The notes under the pieces are model-generated. The model did not search any database and had not been told where the DNA came from. It worked only from the letters and a program-made list of their open reading frames with translations. 32,016 bases of DNA from CAYXLW01 sp964466055 (GTDB lineage: Bacteria > Patescibacteriota > Gracilibacteria > GCA-2401425), in the NCBI GenBank assembly GCA_964466055.1, contig CAYXLW010000014.1, positions 1 through 32,016 on the forward strand, in the 5' to 3' direction. The position numbers were made by a program, and so were the translations under genes. This document shows, one piece after another, positions 8,270-15,802 of this stretch. Each line of letters starts with the position of its first letter. Within the stretch, counting starts at the first letter, position 1.

Positions 8270-8298
8270 TTGACTCATTTCCCCTTATCCCCTAATCA
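8270..8298 (+). promoter_or_regulatory. Possible promoter of the TPR-folK pair
   Basis: TTGACT (8270-8275) and TAATCA (8293-8298) are 17 bases apart. Transcription would begin about 5 bases before the ATG at 8310, so the message would be nearly leaderless. The -10 match is mediocre, and the segment also belongs to the degenerate repeat family of this window. Confidence 0.35.
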
Positions 8299-8309
8299 CT
8301 AATATATAA

Positions 8310-8924
8310 ATGACAAAAATAAATAATTCATTTCCAAACTTACCAAAAAAAAATCTACAGCTTCTTAGAGAATCTGAAGATGCAAAACTTGAAGGAGATC
8401 ATAAAAAAGCAATAAAAATAGCAGAAGAAGTGCTTTCAAAAGATCCTACATGCGTTGAAGCCCTTGAAGAAATTGCTGATAATTATTTAGCGCTTGATAA
8501 TATAAAAAAAGCTTCCAATGCTGCGAATTTCGCACTAGAAATTGATAAAAATTCTTATACCGCACTCTATATTCTTGGGTTTATCGCTTCCAGAAAAAAT
8601 AATTTTAAAGTGGCAATTGAGTATCTTGAAAAAGCAAATGATGCAAAATCTAATAACTCTGAAATTTTACGAGCTTTAGGTTGGGCTTATTTTATGGAAG
8701 ACAAACGCGTTAAAGGAATTGTAATACTTGAACGTGCTTTAAATTTAAACGCTGATGACACAATGATTCTTTGCGATTTAGGAATTTGTTATATAAAGGA
8801 AAATAAACCCGATAAAGCTCTTGATCTTTTCTATAGAGCTATGGAGGTTAATCCAGATGATGAAAGAATTAAAGAGTGTATTAAAATTGCTGAAGATGTT
8901 AAAGGATTAAAGAAAACTGATTAA
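8310..8924 (+). CDS. TPR-repeat protein
   Basis: 204 residues composed of about five consecutive tetratricopeptide repeats between residues 15 and 195. Each shows the 34-residue pattern with Ala/Gly at position 8, Tyr/Phe at 11, Ala at 20 and Pro near 32. Clear examples are HKKAIKIAEEVLSKDPTCVEA and PDKALDLFYRAMEVNPDDERI. No signal peptide or membrane helix is present, so it is cytoplasmic and probably a scaffold for protein-protein contacts. Its TAA shares an A with the ATG of folK (TAATG), so translation of the two is probably coupled. Whether the TPR protein has any role in folate metabolism is unknown. Confidence 0.85.
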   Translation: MTKINNSFPNLPKKNLQLLRESEDAKLEGDHKKAIKIAEEVLSKDPTCVEALEEIADNYLALDNIKKASNAANFALEIDKNSYTALYILGFIASRKNNFKVAIEYLEKANDAKSNNSEILRALGWAYFMEDKRVKGIVILERALNLNADDTMILCDLGICYIKENKPDKALDLFYRAMEVNPDDERIKECIKIAEDVKGLKKTD

Positions 8925-9355
8925 TGAGCATTGTTTTTTTGAGCTTAGGCTCAAGTATTGGCAATAGCTGTGGAATATTGCTAGACGCGATTGATAATTT
9001 GAAATTATTAGGAGAAGTAGAAAAGACTTCTTCTTTTTATGAATCTGCACCTGTTGGAGGTGTTGCTAAAAATATGTTTTTAAACTGTTGCATTAGGCTT
9101 AATACTACTCTTTCTCCTGAAAAATTATTAGATGAATGTCAAAATATTGAGAAAAAGCATGGAAGAACTAGAAACAAAAAATGGGAAGACAGAACTTTAG
9201 ATATTGATATTATTACTTATGATAATATTGAACTTAATTCTCCTAGTTTAATAATTCCTCATCCTTTAGCTTACAAAAGAGATTTTGTTTTAAAACCTTT
9301 GAGTGATATTGCAGATTTTGAGATTCTTGATAAGAAAGTTAAGATTAAATTCTAG
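8924..9355 (+). CDS. folK: 2-amino-4-hydroxy-6-hydroxymethyldihydropteridine pyrophosphokinase (HPPK)
   Basis: 143 residues, close to the usual length of stand-alone HPPK. The N-terminal LSLGSSIGN motif, the SSFYESAPVGG substrate loop and the HGRTRNKKWEDRTLDIDI segment identify the family; the last holds the catalytic Arg residues and the two magnesium-binding Asp of DID. IPHPLAYKRDFVLKPLSDI closes the fold as usual. The enzyme transfers pyrophosphate from ATP to 6-hydroxymethyl-7,8-dihydropterin in folate synthesis. No folP, folB, folE or folC lies nearby, so the rest of the pathway must be elsewhere or absent. It overlaps the TPR gene by one base, suggesting coupled translation. Confidence 0.95.
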   Translation: MSIVFLSLGSSIGNSCGILLDAIDNLKLLGEVEKTSSFYESAPVGGVAKNMFLNCCIRLNTTLSPEKLLDECQNIEKKHGRTRNKKWEDRTLDIDIITYDNIELNSPSLIIPHPLAYKRDFVLKPLSDIADFEILDKKVKIKF

Positions 9356-9392
9356 ATATAGCTAATTCATTATAAATTGGCATTTTAAAAAA

Positions 9393-9488
9393 CTGGATCT
9401 CCGCCTACGCGGAGATAGCAAATTTTTATTGTGGGAGAGAGTTAGAAGTGATGTGTTTTTTGCTATTCCTGCGAATGCAGGAATCCTG
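9393..9488. repeat. Inverted pair of REP-like hairpins (REPIN/BIME-like)
   Basis: Unit 1 (9393-9420) has head CTGG, stem ATCTCCGC/GCGGAGAT with loop CTAC, and tail AGCA. Unit 2 lies in opposite orientation at 9461-9488: read on the minus strand it has head CAGG, stem ATTCCTGC/GCAGGAAT with a 4-base loop, and the same tail. Stem bases differ between the units but pairing is preserved, indicating compensatory change. The units face each other across 40 bp. No gene is seen in the gap 9356-9595. Confidence 0.7.
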
Positions 9489-9595
9489 TTTTTTATAGAT
9501 TTCTGAATTTCGCTTTACTTAATAAGGAATATAACCTTCATTTTTCACAACATTTTTATTGTGAATTGATATATAATTGAATGAATTTTAATTAT

Positions 9596-10948
9596 CTAAA
9601 TAGGAAAAGAAAATTTAACACTTCCCGTAAATCTTCCTTCTTTAAGACTTCCACTAAATAAAACATTTTTATTATAGCCTAATTCAACATTCACTCCTAA
9701 GTTTACACCTTCTGCTTTATTAAATCCTCCTGTTACAGTAGTATTGTTTCCTAGGTTAACATTTGCATTAAAACCGAATCCCACTTTTTTATTCCATTCG
9801 CCCATTAAAGTTGCAATTTCTCCTAATTGAATTTGTGCATTTGGGCTTATTCCATTTTCTTTACTAAATTTTCCTCCTACGGTAACACCTTTCCATACAT
9901 TCGCTTTTGCTTCAGCACTTATTCCATTCTCTTTATTAAACTGTACAATTAAATTTGCAATTTTTCCCAATGTTGCGTTTAATTCAGCATTTAATCCATC
10001 TGCTTTAGTATATTTAGCCATGAAGTCACCAAGTTTTCCTAATTTTGCTTTTAATTCAGCAGTTAATCCCTTGTTATTAATTTCCGCCATTAAAGATATA
10101 GCTTCTTTAAATTCTAATTGTACCATTGCAGTGAACTTTTTATCATAAGTTAAATCTATATTAGTATTAACATTACCAAAGGTTTGGGATAAATTTGCAT
10201 TTAATATTCTTTCTCCTTTACCAAATTTCCCATTAAAACCCAAATTCCCACTTTTTACCCCTAAAATCATTCCATTCTCATCAAAAATACCTTTAACACC
10301 ATCGTATGTTATATTTACAGCAACTTTATTATCTTTATTTATATCTATTTTCATATTAGCTCGCCCTATTCCAAGATCAAGCTTTGTACTTTCTTCAGCA
10401 AAATCCCTGCTTAAAACACCTTTAAATTTTCCAGTATCAATATTAAGACTTAATTTAGCATTTGCTCCTTCTTTTTGTGAGGATAATTTTATTTCTTTTG
10501 ACAATTTAAAATCCAAACTAAGGTTTTGATTACTTTTGTCGACTGACATTTTCATAATTTCATCAAGACTCTTTGTTACTTCATCTCCTAAATTTAAGTT
10601 AAGTCTTCTACTTATATTTTTTAATGAAGAATCTAATATTAATAATTGAGGTTTATAATTTAATGGATTTATTACTTCAGTAACTTTTTCTGTTTTTTGG
10701 TTTAAAATCCTTCCTTCCTTATCTGGAAGCCCTTTTGGATTTTGCTGAGATTTTTCAAGATTATCTTCTGCTTTCTTTAAATTTCCCCTACTTTGATCTA
10801 AATCTAAATCTAAATTTGAATTTAAATTATTTGGAGGATTTATATTTTTAGGAGATTCAAAATTAAAATTTGAAGCCACTGCTTCTCCTGCCATAAAAAC
10901 TAACCGTTCTTCTCTAAAGAAGTTTTGATTAATCATTTTCAACTTCAT
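9596..10948 (-). CDS. Unknown protein with C-terminal 24-residue beta-hairpin repeats
   Basis: 450 residues from the ATG at 10948, overlapping the upstream gene by 20 bases. ATGs at 10936 and 10894 (MAGEAVASNF) are alternative starts. Residues 20-85 are Asn/Asp/Lys-rich and disordered, including a short DLDLDLD tract from a TCTAAA microsatellite. From about 135 to the end the chain alternates polar and hydrophobic residues. The last 170 residues form about seven repeats of roughly 24 residues with the pattern NGISAEAKANL-GK-x-GGKFNKE. Each repeat looks like two antiparallel strands, as in a beta-barrel or beta-roll, and the chain ends VKFSFPI. No signal peptide is evident. I do not recognise the family. 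It is co-transcribed with the 109-residue helical protein. Confidence 0.6.
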   Translation of the reverse strand: MKLKMINQNFFREERLVFMAGEAVASNFNFESPKNINPPNNLNSNLDLDLDQSRGNLKKAEDNLEKSQQNPKGLPDKEGRILNQKTEKVTEVINPLNYKPQLLILDSSLKNISRRLNLNLGDEVTKSLDEIMKMSVDKSNQNLSLDFKLSKEIKLSSQKEGANAKLSLNIDTGKFKGVLSRDFAEESTKLDLGIGRANMKIDINKDNKVAVNITYDGVKGIFDENGMILGVKSGNLGFNGKFGKGERILNANLSQTFGNVNTNIDLTYDKKFTAMVQLEFKEAISLMAEINNKGLTAELKAKLGKLGDFMAKYTKADGLNAELNATLGKIANLIVQFNKENGISAEAKANVWKGVTVGGKFSKENGISPNAQIQLGEIATLMGEWNKKVGFGFNANVNLGNNTTVTGGFNKAEGVNLGVNVELGYNKNVLFSGSLKEGRFTGSVKFSFPI

Positions 10949-11258
10949 TTAAATATTTTTGTATTTGTTTTTCGTCGGTAGAATTTTGATCTTTTTCTGC
11001 GGATTTATACACTATTTCTTTAGATATTTTTGAAGCAAAATCATTCATTCCAGCAAAAGCATTAGCAATAGTAGCTAAAATATTGTTTTGCTCTATTTCC
11101 AGTGCAACTTTTTGCTCTTCTGCCGATGTTAAAATTTTTTCAACTTCCGTAAGTTGTCTTCCTGTCATATTAGAAATTTTTTGTATCCATTCATGTTTTT
11201 GTTCAGTATTTAAGTAGTTTGCATTTTTTATTATTTGAATAATTTCTTCTTTGTTCAT
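10929..11258 (-). CDS. Unknown small helical protein, first gene of a two-gene operon
   Basis: 109 residues, hydrophilic and almost wholly helical, with no Cys, membrane helix or signal peptide. The first half carries LNTEQKHEWIQKISNMTGRQL, a helix-turn-helix-like spacing that resembles a generic helical bundle rather than a known DNA-binding family. The second half includes AFAGMNDFASKISKEI. The ATG at 11258 follows an extended -10 promoter and an A-rich leader without a Shine-Dalgarno. The stop overlaps the start of the beta-repeat gene by 20 bases, so the two products are probably made together and may interact. Function unknown. Confidence 0.6.
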   Translation of the reverse strand: MNKEEIIQIIKNANYLNTEQKHEWIQKISNMTGRQLTEVEKILTSAEEQKVALEIEQNNILATIANAFAGMNDFASKISKEIVYKSAEKDQNSTDEKQIQKYLNEVEND

Positions 11259-11284
11259 TTTTTATTTTTTAAAACATTCTTTGT

Positions 11285-11293
11285 ATTGTAGCA
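11285..11293 (-). promoter_or_regulatory. Extended -10 promoter for the minus-strand unknown operon
   Basis: On the minus strand TGCTACAAT (TGn plus TACAAT at 11290-11285) lies about 27 bases before the ATG at 11258. No good -35 box is seen, as is usual for extended -10 promoters. The surrounding bases AAAATTTTGCTACAAT closely match the plus-strand promoter at 11408-11436. Confidence 0.5.
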
Positions 11294-11407
11294 AAATTTT
11301 ACTAATAAATAAAGATTACTTTTTAAATTAATGGCTGAGTATATATATTTCTTAATGGTGATTTTTTCACCTAATATTGCTATTTATGATGTTTTTTTAC
11401 TTTTCTT

Positions 11408-11436
11408 TTGCAAAAAAGATAAATTTTTGCTATAAT
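11408..11436 (+). promoter_or_regulatory. Strong promoter for the plus-strand unknown operon
   Basis: TTGCAA (11408-11413), a 17-base spacer and TATAAT (11431-11436) preceded by TGC make a near-ideal extended promoter. The start of transcription falls near 11443. This excludes the upstream in-frame ATG at 11377 and sets the gene start at 11467. Confidence 0.75.
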
Positions 11437-11466
11437 GATAAGAATTTAAAAAATAAATATAAAAGT

Positions 11467-11814
11467 ATGAAAAGTATGAAAATAACAAAGAATCAAATAT
11501 TAGATAAAATTAAGGAATTCGTAAGCAGGAATGATTATCTTCCTAAAGATTTTTTTAATAGAATTAAGGATAAAGATGAAAAAATTTTACAAGTAATAGT
11601 AAGTAAACTTTATGAATTTGAGAAAATAGAAAAAGAAATCGGTAAGGATAACGCAAAAATAATGATCGATGATTTCTATAAAAGATTTAAACAAGAATCC
11701 AAAAAGATCGTATCCAAAGTAATACAAAATGGATATAGAAATCTTGAAAGATTAAAAGAAAAAGAAAATGAAAAAATGGAAGATGACCTACTTAAAAAGG
11801 TAGAAGAATTATAA
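11467..11814 (+). CDS. Unknown small helical protein, first gene of the plus-strand operon
   Basis: 115 residues from the ATG at 11467; a second ATG follows three codons later. The frame is open back to 11377, but those codons lie upstream of the promoter at 11408-11436. The product is very rich in Lys, Glu and Ile, with no Cys and no membrane segment. It is predicted to be all helical, ending in a coiled-coil-like stretch (RNLERLKEKENEKMEDDL). No family is recognised. The stop is 17 bases before the next ATG, so the two genes form an operon divergent from 9596-11258. Function unknown. Confidence 0.6.
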   Translation: MKSMKITKNQILDKIKEFVSRNDYLPKDFFNRIKDKDEKILQVIVSKLYEFEKIEKEIGKDNAKIMIDDFYKRFKQESKKIVSKVIQNGYRNLERLKEKENEKMEDDLLKKVEEL

Positions 11815-11831
11815 TCCTTAATAAATAAAAA

Positions 11832-12371
11832 ATGGGAAATGAAACTCTTAACAATGATAATGCCGTTGAAAAAATAAAAGCTGCTATAGATAATGCGAAG
11901 CTTGAATATGGTGACGTTGTAAAAATAATCGATAAAGAAGTTGGCACATCTATGCAAAAATTTATAAAAAAAGCAAAGGAAGAATTTTCTTCTGGTCTTT
12001 ATTTATATCCAGTCACTGATGAAATGCAAAAGCAATTAGATAAACTTTCTAGGGAATATAAAGAAAAGGAATATTTAGACTTAAAGCATAATCCACCGCT
12101 AGTCAAATTACTTTCAATACTTTCTAATCTTAATAACATGACTGGTGAAAGAATTGATAAGCTAGTAGATACTGGACTTTTTGATACGGGAAAATATAAT
12201 GAAGATGATAAAAAGTCCGGTCCAGATCTTGCTATAGAACTTCTAGGATTAGATCTAAATCCAGAAAACAGAGTATCATTACAAAATACTAAAGATAAGT
12301 TGTTAGCTAGAAATGAGATAAATAATAACCAAGATATTAGAAACTCTGCAGGAACTGATATCAAAAGATAA
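11832..12371 (+). CDS. Unknown soluble helical protein, second gene of the plus-strand operon
   Basis: 179 residues with no signal peptide, membrane helix or recognised motif. The N-terminal 70 residues are amphipathic helices (EKIKAAIDNAKLEYGDVVKI), the centre contains PPLVKLLSILSNLNNMTGERI, and the C-terminal 40 residues are Asn/Asp-rich and probably disordered. The ATG at 11832 follows the previous stop by 17 bases without a Shine-Dalgarno. Shared divergent promoters suggest that the four genes from 9596 to 12371 act together, but no function can be assigned. Confidence 0.6.
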   Translation: MGNETLNNDNAVEKIKAAIDNAKLEYGDVVKIIDKEVGTSMQKFIKKAKEEFSSGLYLYPVTDEMQKQLDKLSREYKEKEYLDLKHNPPLVKLLSILSNLNNMTGERIDKLVDTGLFDTGKYNEDDKKSGPDLAIELLGLDLNPENRVSLQNTKDKLLARNEINNNQDIRNSAGTDIKR

Positions 12372-12401
12372 TCAAATCTCATAAAAGAAAAACTATGTGG
12401 G

Positions 12402-12427
12402 AAGAGATGTGCCTTGTGTCACCTCTT
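12402..12427 (+). terminator. Possible terminator of the plus-strand unknown operon
   Basis: A stem of AAGAG/CTCTT plus GTG/CAC with a 2-base bulge lies 31 bases after the stop at 12371 and is followed by TCTTAATATTT. The T-run is poor, so this is a weak candidate. Confidence 0.3.
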
Positions 12428-12617
12428 TCTTAATATTTAAAAAAGTTAGCAAAATCACATCAATATTTAAAAACAAATATTGATAAAAATATGCCTTTCA
12501 AGACATATCTTCACACATTAGAATAAATTTCTGCGAGAGCCTGCTTATAGCTAGCTACATTTTTTTAATTTTTTTAAAAACAGTCCCTCCTCTAATATCG
12601 CTTTACATAGGAACTTC

Positions 12618-12645
12618 GTAGAGACGTAAAATTTTACGTCTCTAC
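12618..12645. repeat. 28-bp perfect palindrome with GTAG feet
   Basis: The sequence GTAGAGACGTAAAA is followed directly by its exact reverse complement. GTAG at the foot of a palindrome is a hallmark of REP elements mobilised by RAYT transposases. GTAGAGACG...CGTCTCTAC palindromes resemble repetitive elements I know from cyanobacteria and other bacteria. It lies between the convergent unknown operon and topA and could also block read-through, but it has no T-run. Confidence 0.65.
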
Positions 12646-12680
12646 ATTACCATAACATAGAAAAAATATATTTCTATCCC

Positions 12681-14960
12681 CTACTTCTTCTTCCTAAAAA
12701 ATTTCTTCTTCTCAGGAGCTTCCACAATAATTTTTTTACAATCCTCCAAAGTTAACTCTAAAGCCTCTTTATCTTTAGGAATTTTATAATTCTTTTTACC
12801 TTGTTTTATATAAGGACCATAACGTCCTTCCAAAATATGAATATCTTCTTTTTCAAAAACTTTAATAATACTCTTAGCCTTTTTCTCTTTCCCCTCTTTA
12901 ACAATTTCAAGAGCTTTCTCAAATTCAATAGTATAAGGATCATCTTCCTTAATAGAAAAAAATTCTTTTCCAACCTTAACATAAGGACCAAAACGACCAT
13001 TATTTACAATAACGTCCTCCCCTCCTTCGTATTTCCCCAAAGTCCTAGGAAGATTAAATAAAGTTAAAGCTTCCTCTAAAGTTATATCCTGCAATCCTTT
13101 ATCTTTAGGCAAAGAAGCAAATAAAGGTTTCTCTTCGTCATCTTTTGTTCCAATTTGAGCAAGCGCTCCATAACGACCAATACGCACACTTACAGGTTTT
13201 CCCGATTTAGGATCAACTCCTAGTTCTCTTACCTGTGCAACTTCATCACGAGAAACAGAGCTGTCTTTTTCTTTTACGTGTTCATGAAAGGGATTATAAA
13301 AGTCTTTCATAACTTTAACCCATTTCATTTGCCCATCAGCAATTTTATCAAGATTTTCCTCCATTTTTGCTGTAAATCCTAAATTAACAACTTCATCAAA
13401 ATGATTCACCAAGAAATCATTAACAATCTCTCCAATATCTGTTGGCTTTAATTTTTTATCTTCTGTCTTCTCAACATATTCACGAACTTGAATTGTAGAA
13501 ATTGTAGGTGCATATGTAGACGGTCTTCCAATACCTTCTGATTCCAACTTTTTAACAAGTGATGCTTCTGTATAACGAGCAGGAGGTTTCGTAAAATGTT
13601 GTTCTAACTGTAATTTTTTAAGATCAAGTTTTTGACCTTTTTTTAGATCAGGAAGAATTTTTTCTGTATTAGCAAGTTGAGCATCAGGATCATCTGAACC
13701 TTCAGTATATGCTTTCATAAAACCAGGAAAGAGAATTTTTTGACCTTTAATCACAAATTCTAATTCTTTTTTTTCTCCAGCCTCAATTTTAACAGTAGTA
13801 TTTGCAACTTTAGCATCACTCATTTGAGTAGCCAATGTCCTTTTCCAAATTAAATCGTAAAGTTTAAACTGCTGAACATCTAAATATTTTTCTATATCAC
13901 TAGGCTTCATAGATAAATCCGTTGGACGAATAGCCTCATGTGCTTCTTGTGCTCCTTTTGACTTAGTTTTATATGTTCTTGTTTCTGAATATTCTTTTCC
14001 AAATTCCTTGCTTATAACATCTTTTGCTTGATTTAAAGCCTGTTGTGATAGATTTAAGGAATCTGTACGCATATAAGTAATAAGACCTCCTGAATATTTT
14101 GGGATATCTACATTTCCTTCATATAATTGTTGCGCCAAAACCATTGTTTGTTTTACTGAAAACCCTAATTTTCTTGATGCTTCCTGTTGTAGTGTAGATG
14201 TTGTAAATGGAGCAGGAGGAGTTTTTAATCCTTCTTTCTCCTCAACGTTAGAAATTATAAAATTCCCTTTTTTGGAACTTTCTTCTATTTTTTTAGCACT
14301 TTCTTCATTTTTTACTTTTTCTATTTTTCCATTTATTTTTGCCAATTCTGCTTGGAATTCAGGATCTTTAAAATCTGCTTTTATTTTCCAAAATTCCTCT
14401 GGATTAAAAGCTCTAATCTCTCTTTCTCTTTCTACTATAATTCTTACAGCAACACTTTGAACTCTTCCTGCTGAAAGTCCTCCTTTTATCTTTCTCCATA
14501 AAAGTGGTGACAGTTCATATCCTACTGCCCTGTCTAGTAATCGCCTTGCTTGTTGTGCATCAACTAAATTTTGATCTAAGTCTCTAGGATTTTTTAGTGC
14601 AGTTGTAATAGCATCTTTTGTAATTTCGTGGAATACAATTCGTTTTATAGGATTCTTTTCTATTTTTAATGCAGAAATCAAATGCCATGAAATAGCTTCT
14701 CCTTCGCGATCCTCATCAGTTGCGAGCCAAACTATCGTATCTTTTTTAATATATTTTTTAAGTTCTGTAATAACCTTCTTCTTATCTTTAGAAACTTCGT
14801 ACTCAGGTTCAAAGTTATTTTCTGGATCAAACCCAATACGATTTTTAGGTAAATCACGAACATGCCCCATAGAAGCAAGTATTTTATAATCATTTCCCAA
14901 AAATTTCGTTATGGTTCTCGCTTTTGCTGGAGACTCAACTATTACTAAATTATTTGTCAT
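12681..14960 (-). CDS. topA: DNA topoisomerase I
   Basis: A 759-residue type IA topoisomerase that relaxes negative supercoils by single-strand passage. The TOPRIM domain is at about 1-115: E9 in VIVESPAK, and D82 and D84 in ATDEDREGEA, bind magnesium. The nucleophilic tyrosine is Y296 in GLITYMRTDS. SAGRVQSVAVRIIVERERE and GIGRPSTYAPTI are typical core segments. The C-terminus carries three Toprim_Crpt-type repeats marked by RIGRYGALAQIG, NNGRFGPYVKVG and LEGRYGPYIKQG, then a Lys-rich tail, and lacks the Cys4 zinc fingers of E. coli TopA. I start it at the ATG at 14960, because VIVESPAKA should lie near the N-terminus. The 28 extra in-frame codons up to 15044 are unlike the family. No Shine-Dalgarno. 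Confidence 0.96.
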   Translation of the reverse strand: MTNNLVIVESPAKARTITKFLGNDYKILASMGHVRDLPKNRIGFDPENNFEPEYEVSKDKKKVITELKKYIKKDTIVWLATDEDREGEAISWHLISALKIEKNPIKRIVFHEITKDAITTALKNPRDLDQNLVDAQQARRLLDRAVGYELSPLLWRKIKGGLSAGRVQSVAVRIIVEREREIRAFNPEEFWKIKADFKDPEFQAELAKINGKIEKVKNEESAKKIEESSKKGNFIISNVEEKEGLKTPPAPFTTSTLQQEASRKLGFSVKQTMVLAQQLYEGNVDIPKYSGGLITYMRTDSLNLSQQALNQAKDVISKEFGKEYSETRTYKTKSKGAQEAHEAIRPTDLSMKPSDIEKYLDVQQFKLYDLIWKRTLATQMSDAKVANTTVKIEAGEKKELEFVIKGQKILFPGFMKAYTEGSDDPDAQLANTEKILPDLKKGQKLDLKKLQLEQHFTKPPARYTEASLVKKLESEGIGRPSTYAPTISTIQVREYVEKTEDKKLKPTDIGEIVNDFLVNHFDEVVNLGFTAKMEENLDKIADGQMKWVKVMKDFYNPFHEHVKEKDSSVSRDEVAQVRELGVDPKSGKPVSVRIGRYGALAQIGTKDDEEKPLFASLPKDKGLQDITLEEALTLFNLPRTLGKYEGGEDVIVNNGRFGPYVKVGKEFFSIKEDDPYTIEFEKALEIVKEGKEKKAKSIIKVFEKEDIHILEGRYGPYIKQGKKNYKIPKDKEALELTLEDCKKIIVEAPEKKKFFRKKK

Positions 14961-15098
14961 ATTTTTGAATAAATTTTTTACTCTTTTATATTTGCTAACA
15001 GAAAGTAACAAAATTGAATATGTTCTGTAAAGACAAAAAATCAATAAGTATGATTATCTCATATTTTTACATACATTAACCCAACAATAATAAAAAGA

Positions 15099-15695
15099 TT
15101 AACTTATCTTTAGTTTCTTCTTAACTATTTCAAAAACTTCAACTTCAATTTCTTTTATACTTCTCTCTCCATTAATAATTTTGATGCAATCATATTTTTT
15201 TGCAAGTTTTTCATAATTCTCCCAAACACATTCCAAAACCTCCTCTTTTTCAAAGAGTTCTTTTTCATTTCCCCTACTTTCTATCCTCTTTATACATTCT
15301 TTTGGCGAAACCTTTAAAAGAAAAACTATGTCTGGAATTCCAAAGTCATTTTTATACAAACCTTCTAACCAAGAAAATTCTAAATTTCCTCTTGCCCCAA
15401 ATGCAATACTTGAAAAGAAGTATCTGTCTGATATAACAATTTTACCTTCTCTCATGGACGGGGAAATTTTTTGATATAAATGATCTGATCTATCAGCAGC
15501 GAAAAGAAGCTGTAAAGCTTTCCCTCCTGTTTCATATTTATGTTGAAGATAATCACGAATTAATTTTCCGATAGGACCATTTGTGGGTTCTTTAGTAGCA
15601 ACAACATCTTTACCGATTTTTTTTAAATTTTCAGCAAGAAGTTTTACTTGTGTTGATGAACCTGAGCCATCTAATCCTTCGAAAACTATAAACAT
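15099..15695 (-). CDS. tmk: Thymidylate kinase
   Basis: 198 residues, close to the usual 200-215. The P-loop is GLDGSGSST (residues 7-15). The dTMP-binding DRY motif is D90-R91-Y92 in VISDRYFFSSIAFG, and AADRSDHLYQKI is the typical core helix. The lid is at about 139-152 (ESRGNEKELFEKEE) and has an Arg. The enzyme phosphorylates dTMP to dTDP with ATP, an essential step to dTTP, in the cytoplasm. It lies upstream of topA on the same strand, with a gap of 138 bases. The ATG at 15695 has no Shine-Dalgarno and follows degenerate repeat sequence. Confidence 0.95.
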   Translation of the reverse strand: MFIVFEGLDGSGSSTQVKLLAENLKKIGKDVVATKEPTNGPIGKLIRDYLQHKYETGGKALQLLFAADRSDHLYQKISPSMREGKIVISDRYFFSSIAFGARGNLEFSWLEGLYKNDFGIPDIVFLLKVSPKECIKRIESRGNEKELFEKEEVLECVWENYEKLAKKYDCIKIINGERSIKEIEVEVFEIVKKKLKIS

Positions 15696-15699
15696 GTAG

Positions 15700-15797
15700 A
15701 ATAATGATTAATGAACAATGATCAATTAAGAATAAATATTATAAGATACTGGATACTTGATGCTAGCTTTTAATTTATAATTTAAAATTCAAAATTT
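15700..15797. repeat. Degenerate ATTAATGA / GATACTGGATACTTGATG intergenic sequence
   Basis: The tmk-aroB' gap consists of words such as AATGATTAATGAACAATGAT, ATACTGGATACTTGATGC and AATTTAAAATTCAAAATTTT. The first two kinds recur in the gap near 4185-4320, and the last recurs inverted at 26580-26600. A TATAAT on the minus strand at 15743-15738 may serve tmk. No gene is seen. Confidence 0.4.
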
Positions 15798-15802
15798 TAT
15801 CC

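Larger units (their letters stand above)
12372..12680. other. Intergenic region with hairpins but no gene
   Basis: No coding frame is credible in this 309-bp gap between convergent genes. It holds a bulged stem at 12402-12427 (AAGAG..GTG with CAC..CTCTT), which may end the plus-strand operon. It also holds a 10-bp A/T stem at 12459-12468/12475-12484, a TAGCTAGCTA palindrome near 12550, T-rich tracts, and the perfect palindrome listed separately at 12618-12645. Confidence 0.6.

Noticed and set aside
9596..10948. Outer-membrane porin
   Set aside because: The strand pattern is suggestive, but there is no signal peptide and no other outer-membrane gene in the window. Recorded as an unknown beta-repeat protein instead.
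11377..11466. Upstream in-frame ATG for the gene at 11467
   Set aside because: A near-ideal promoter (11408-11436) lies within that stretch, so those codons would not be transcribed. The extra residues are also unlike the rest of the protein.
11676..12382. Two minus-strand frames opposite the unknown plus-strand operon
   Set aside because: They are Ser/Phe/Leu-rich and lie across the plus-strand genes, which have a strong promoter and tight spacing. The plus-strand genes are preferred.
12459..12484. Terminator at the A/T-rich 10-bp hairpin
   Set aside because: The stem is nearly all A/T and neither strand has a T-run directly after it.
14961..15044. 28-codon N-terminal extension of topA
   Set aside because: TopA proteins begin just before the VIVESPAKA motif. 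The ATG at 14960 fits and the extension has no family similarity.
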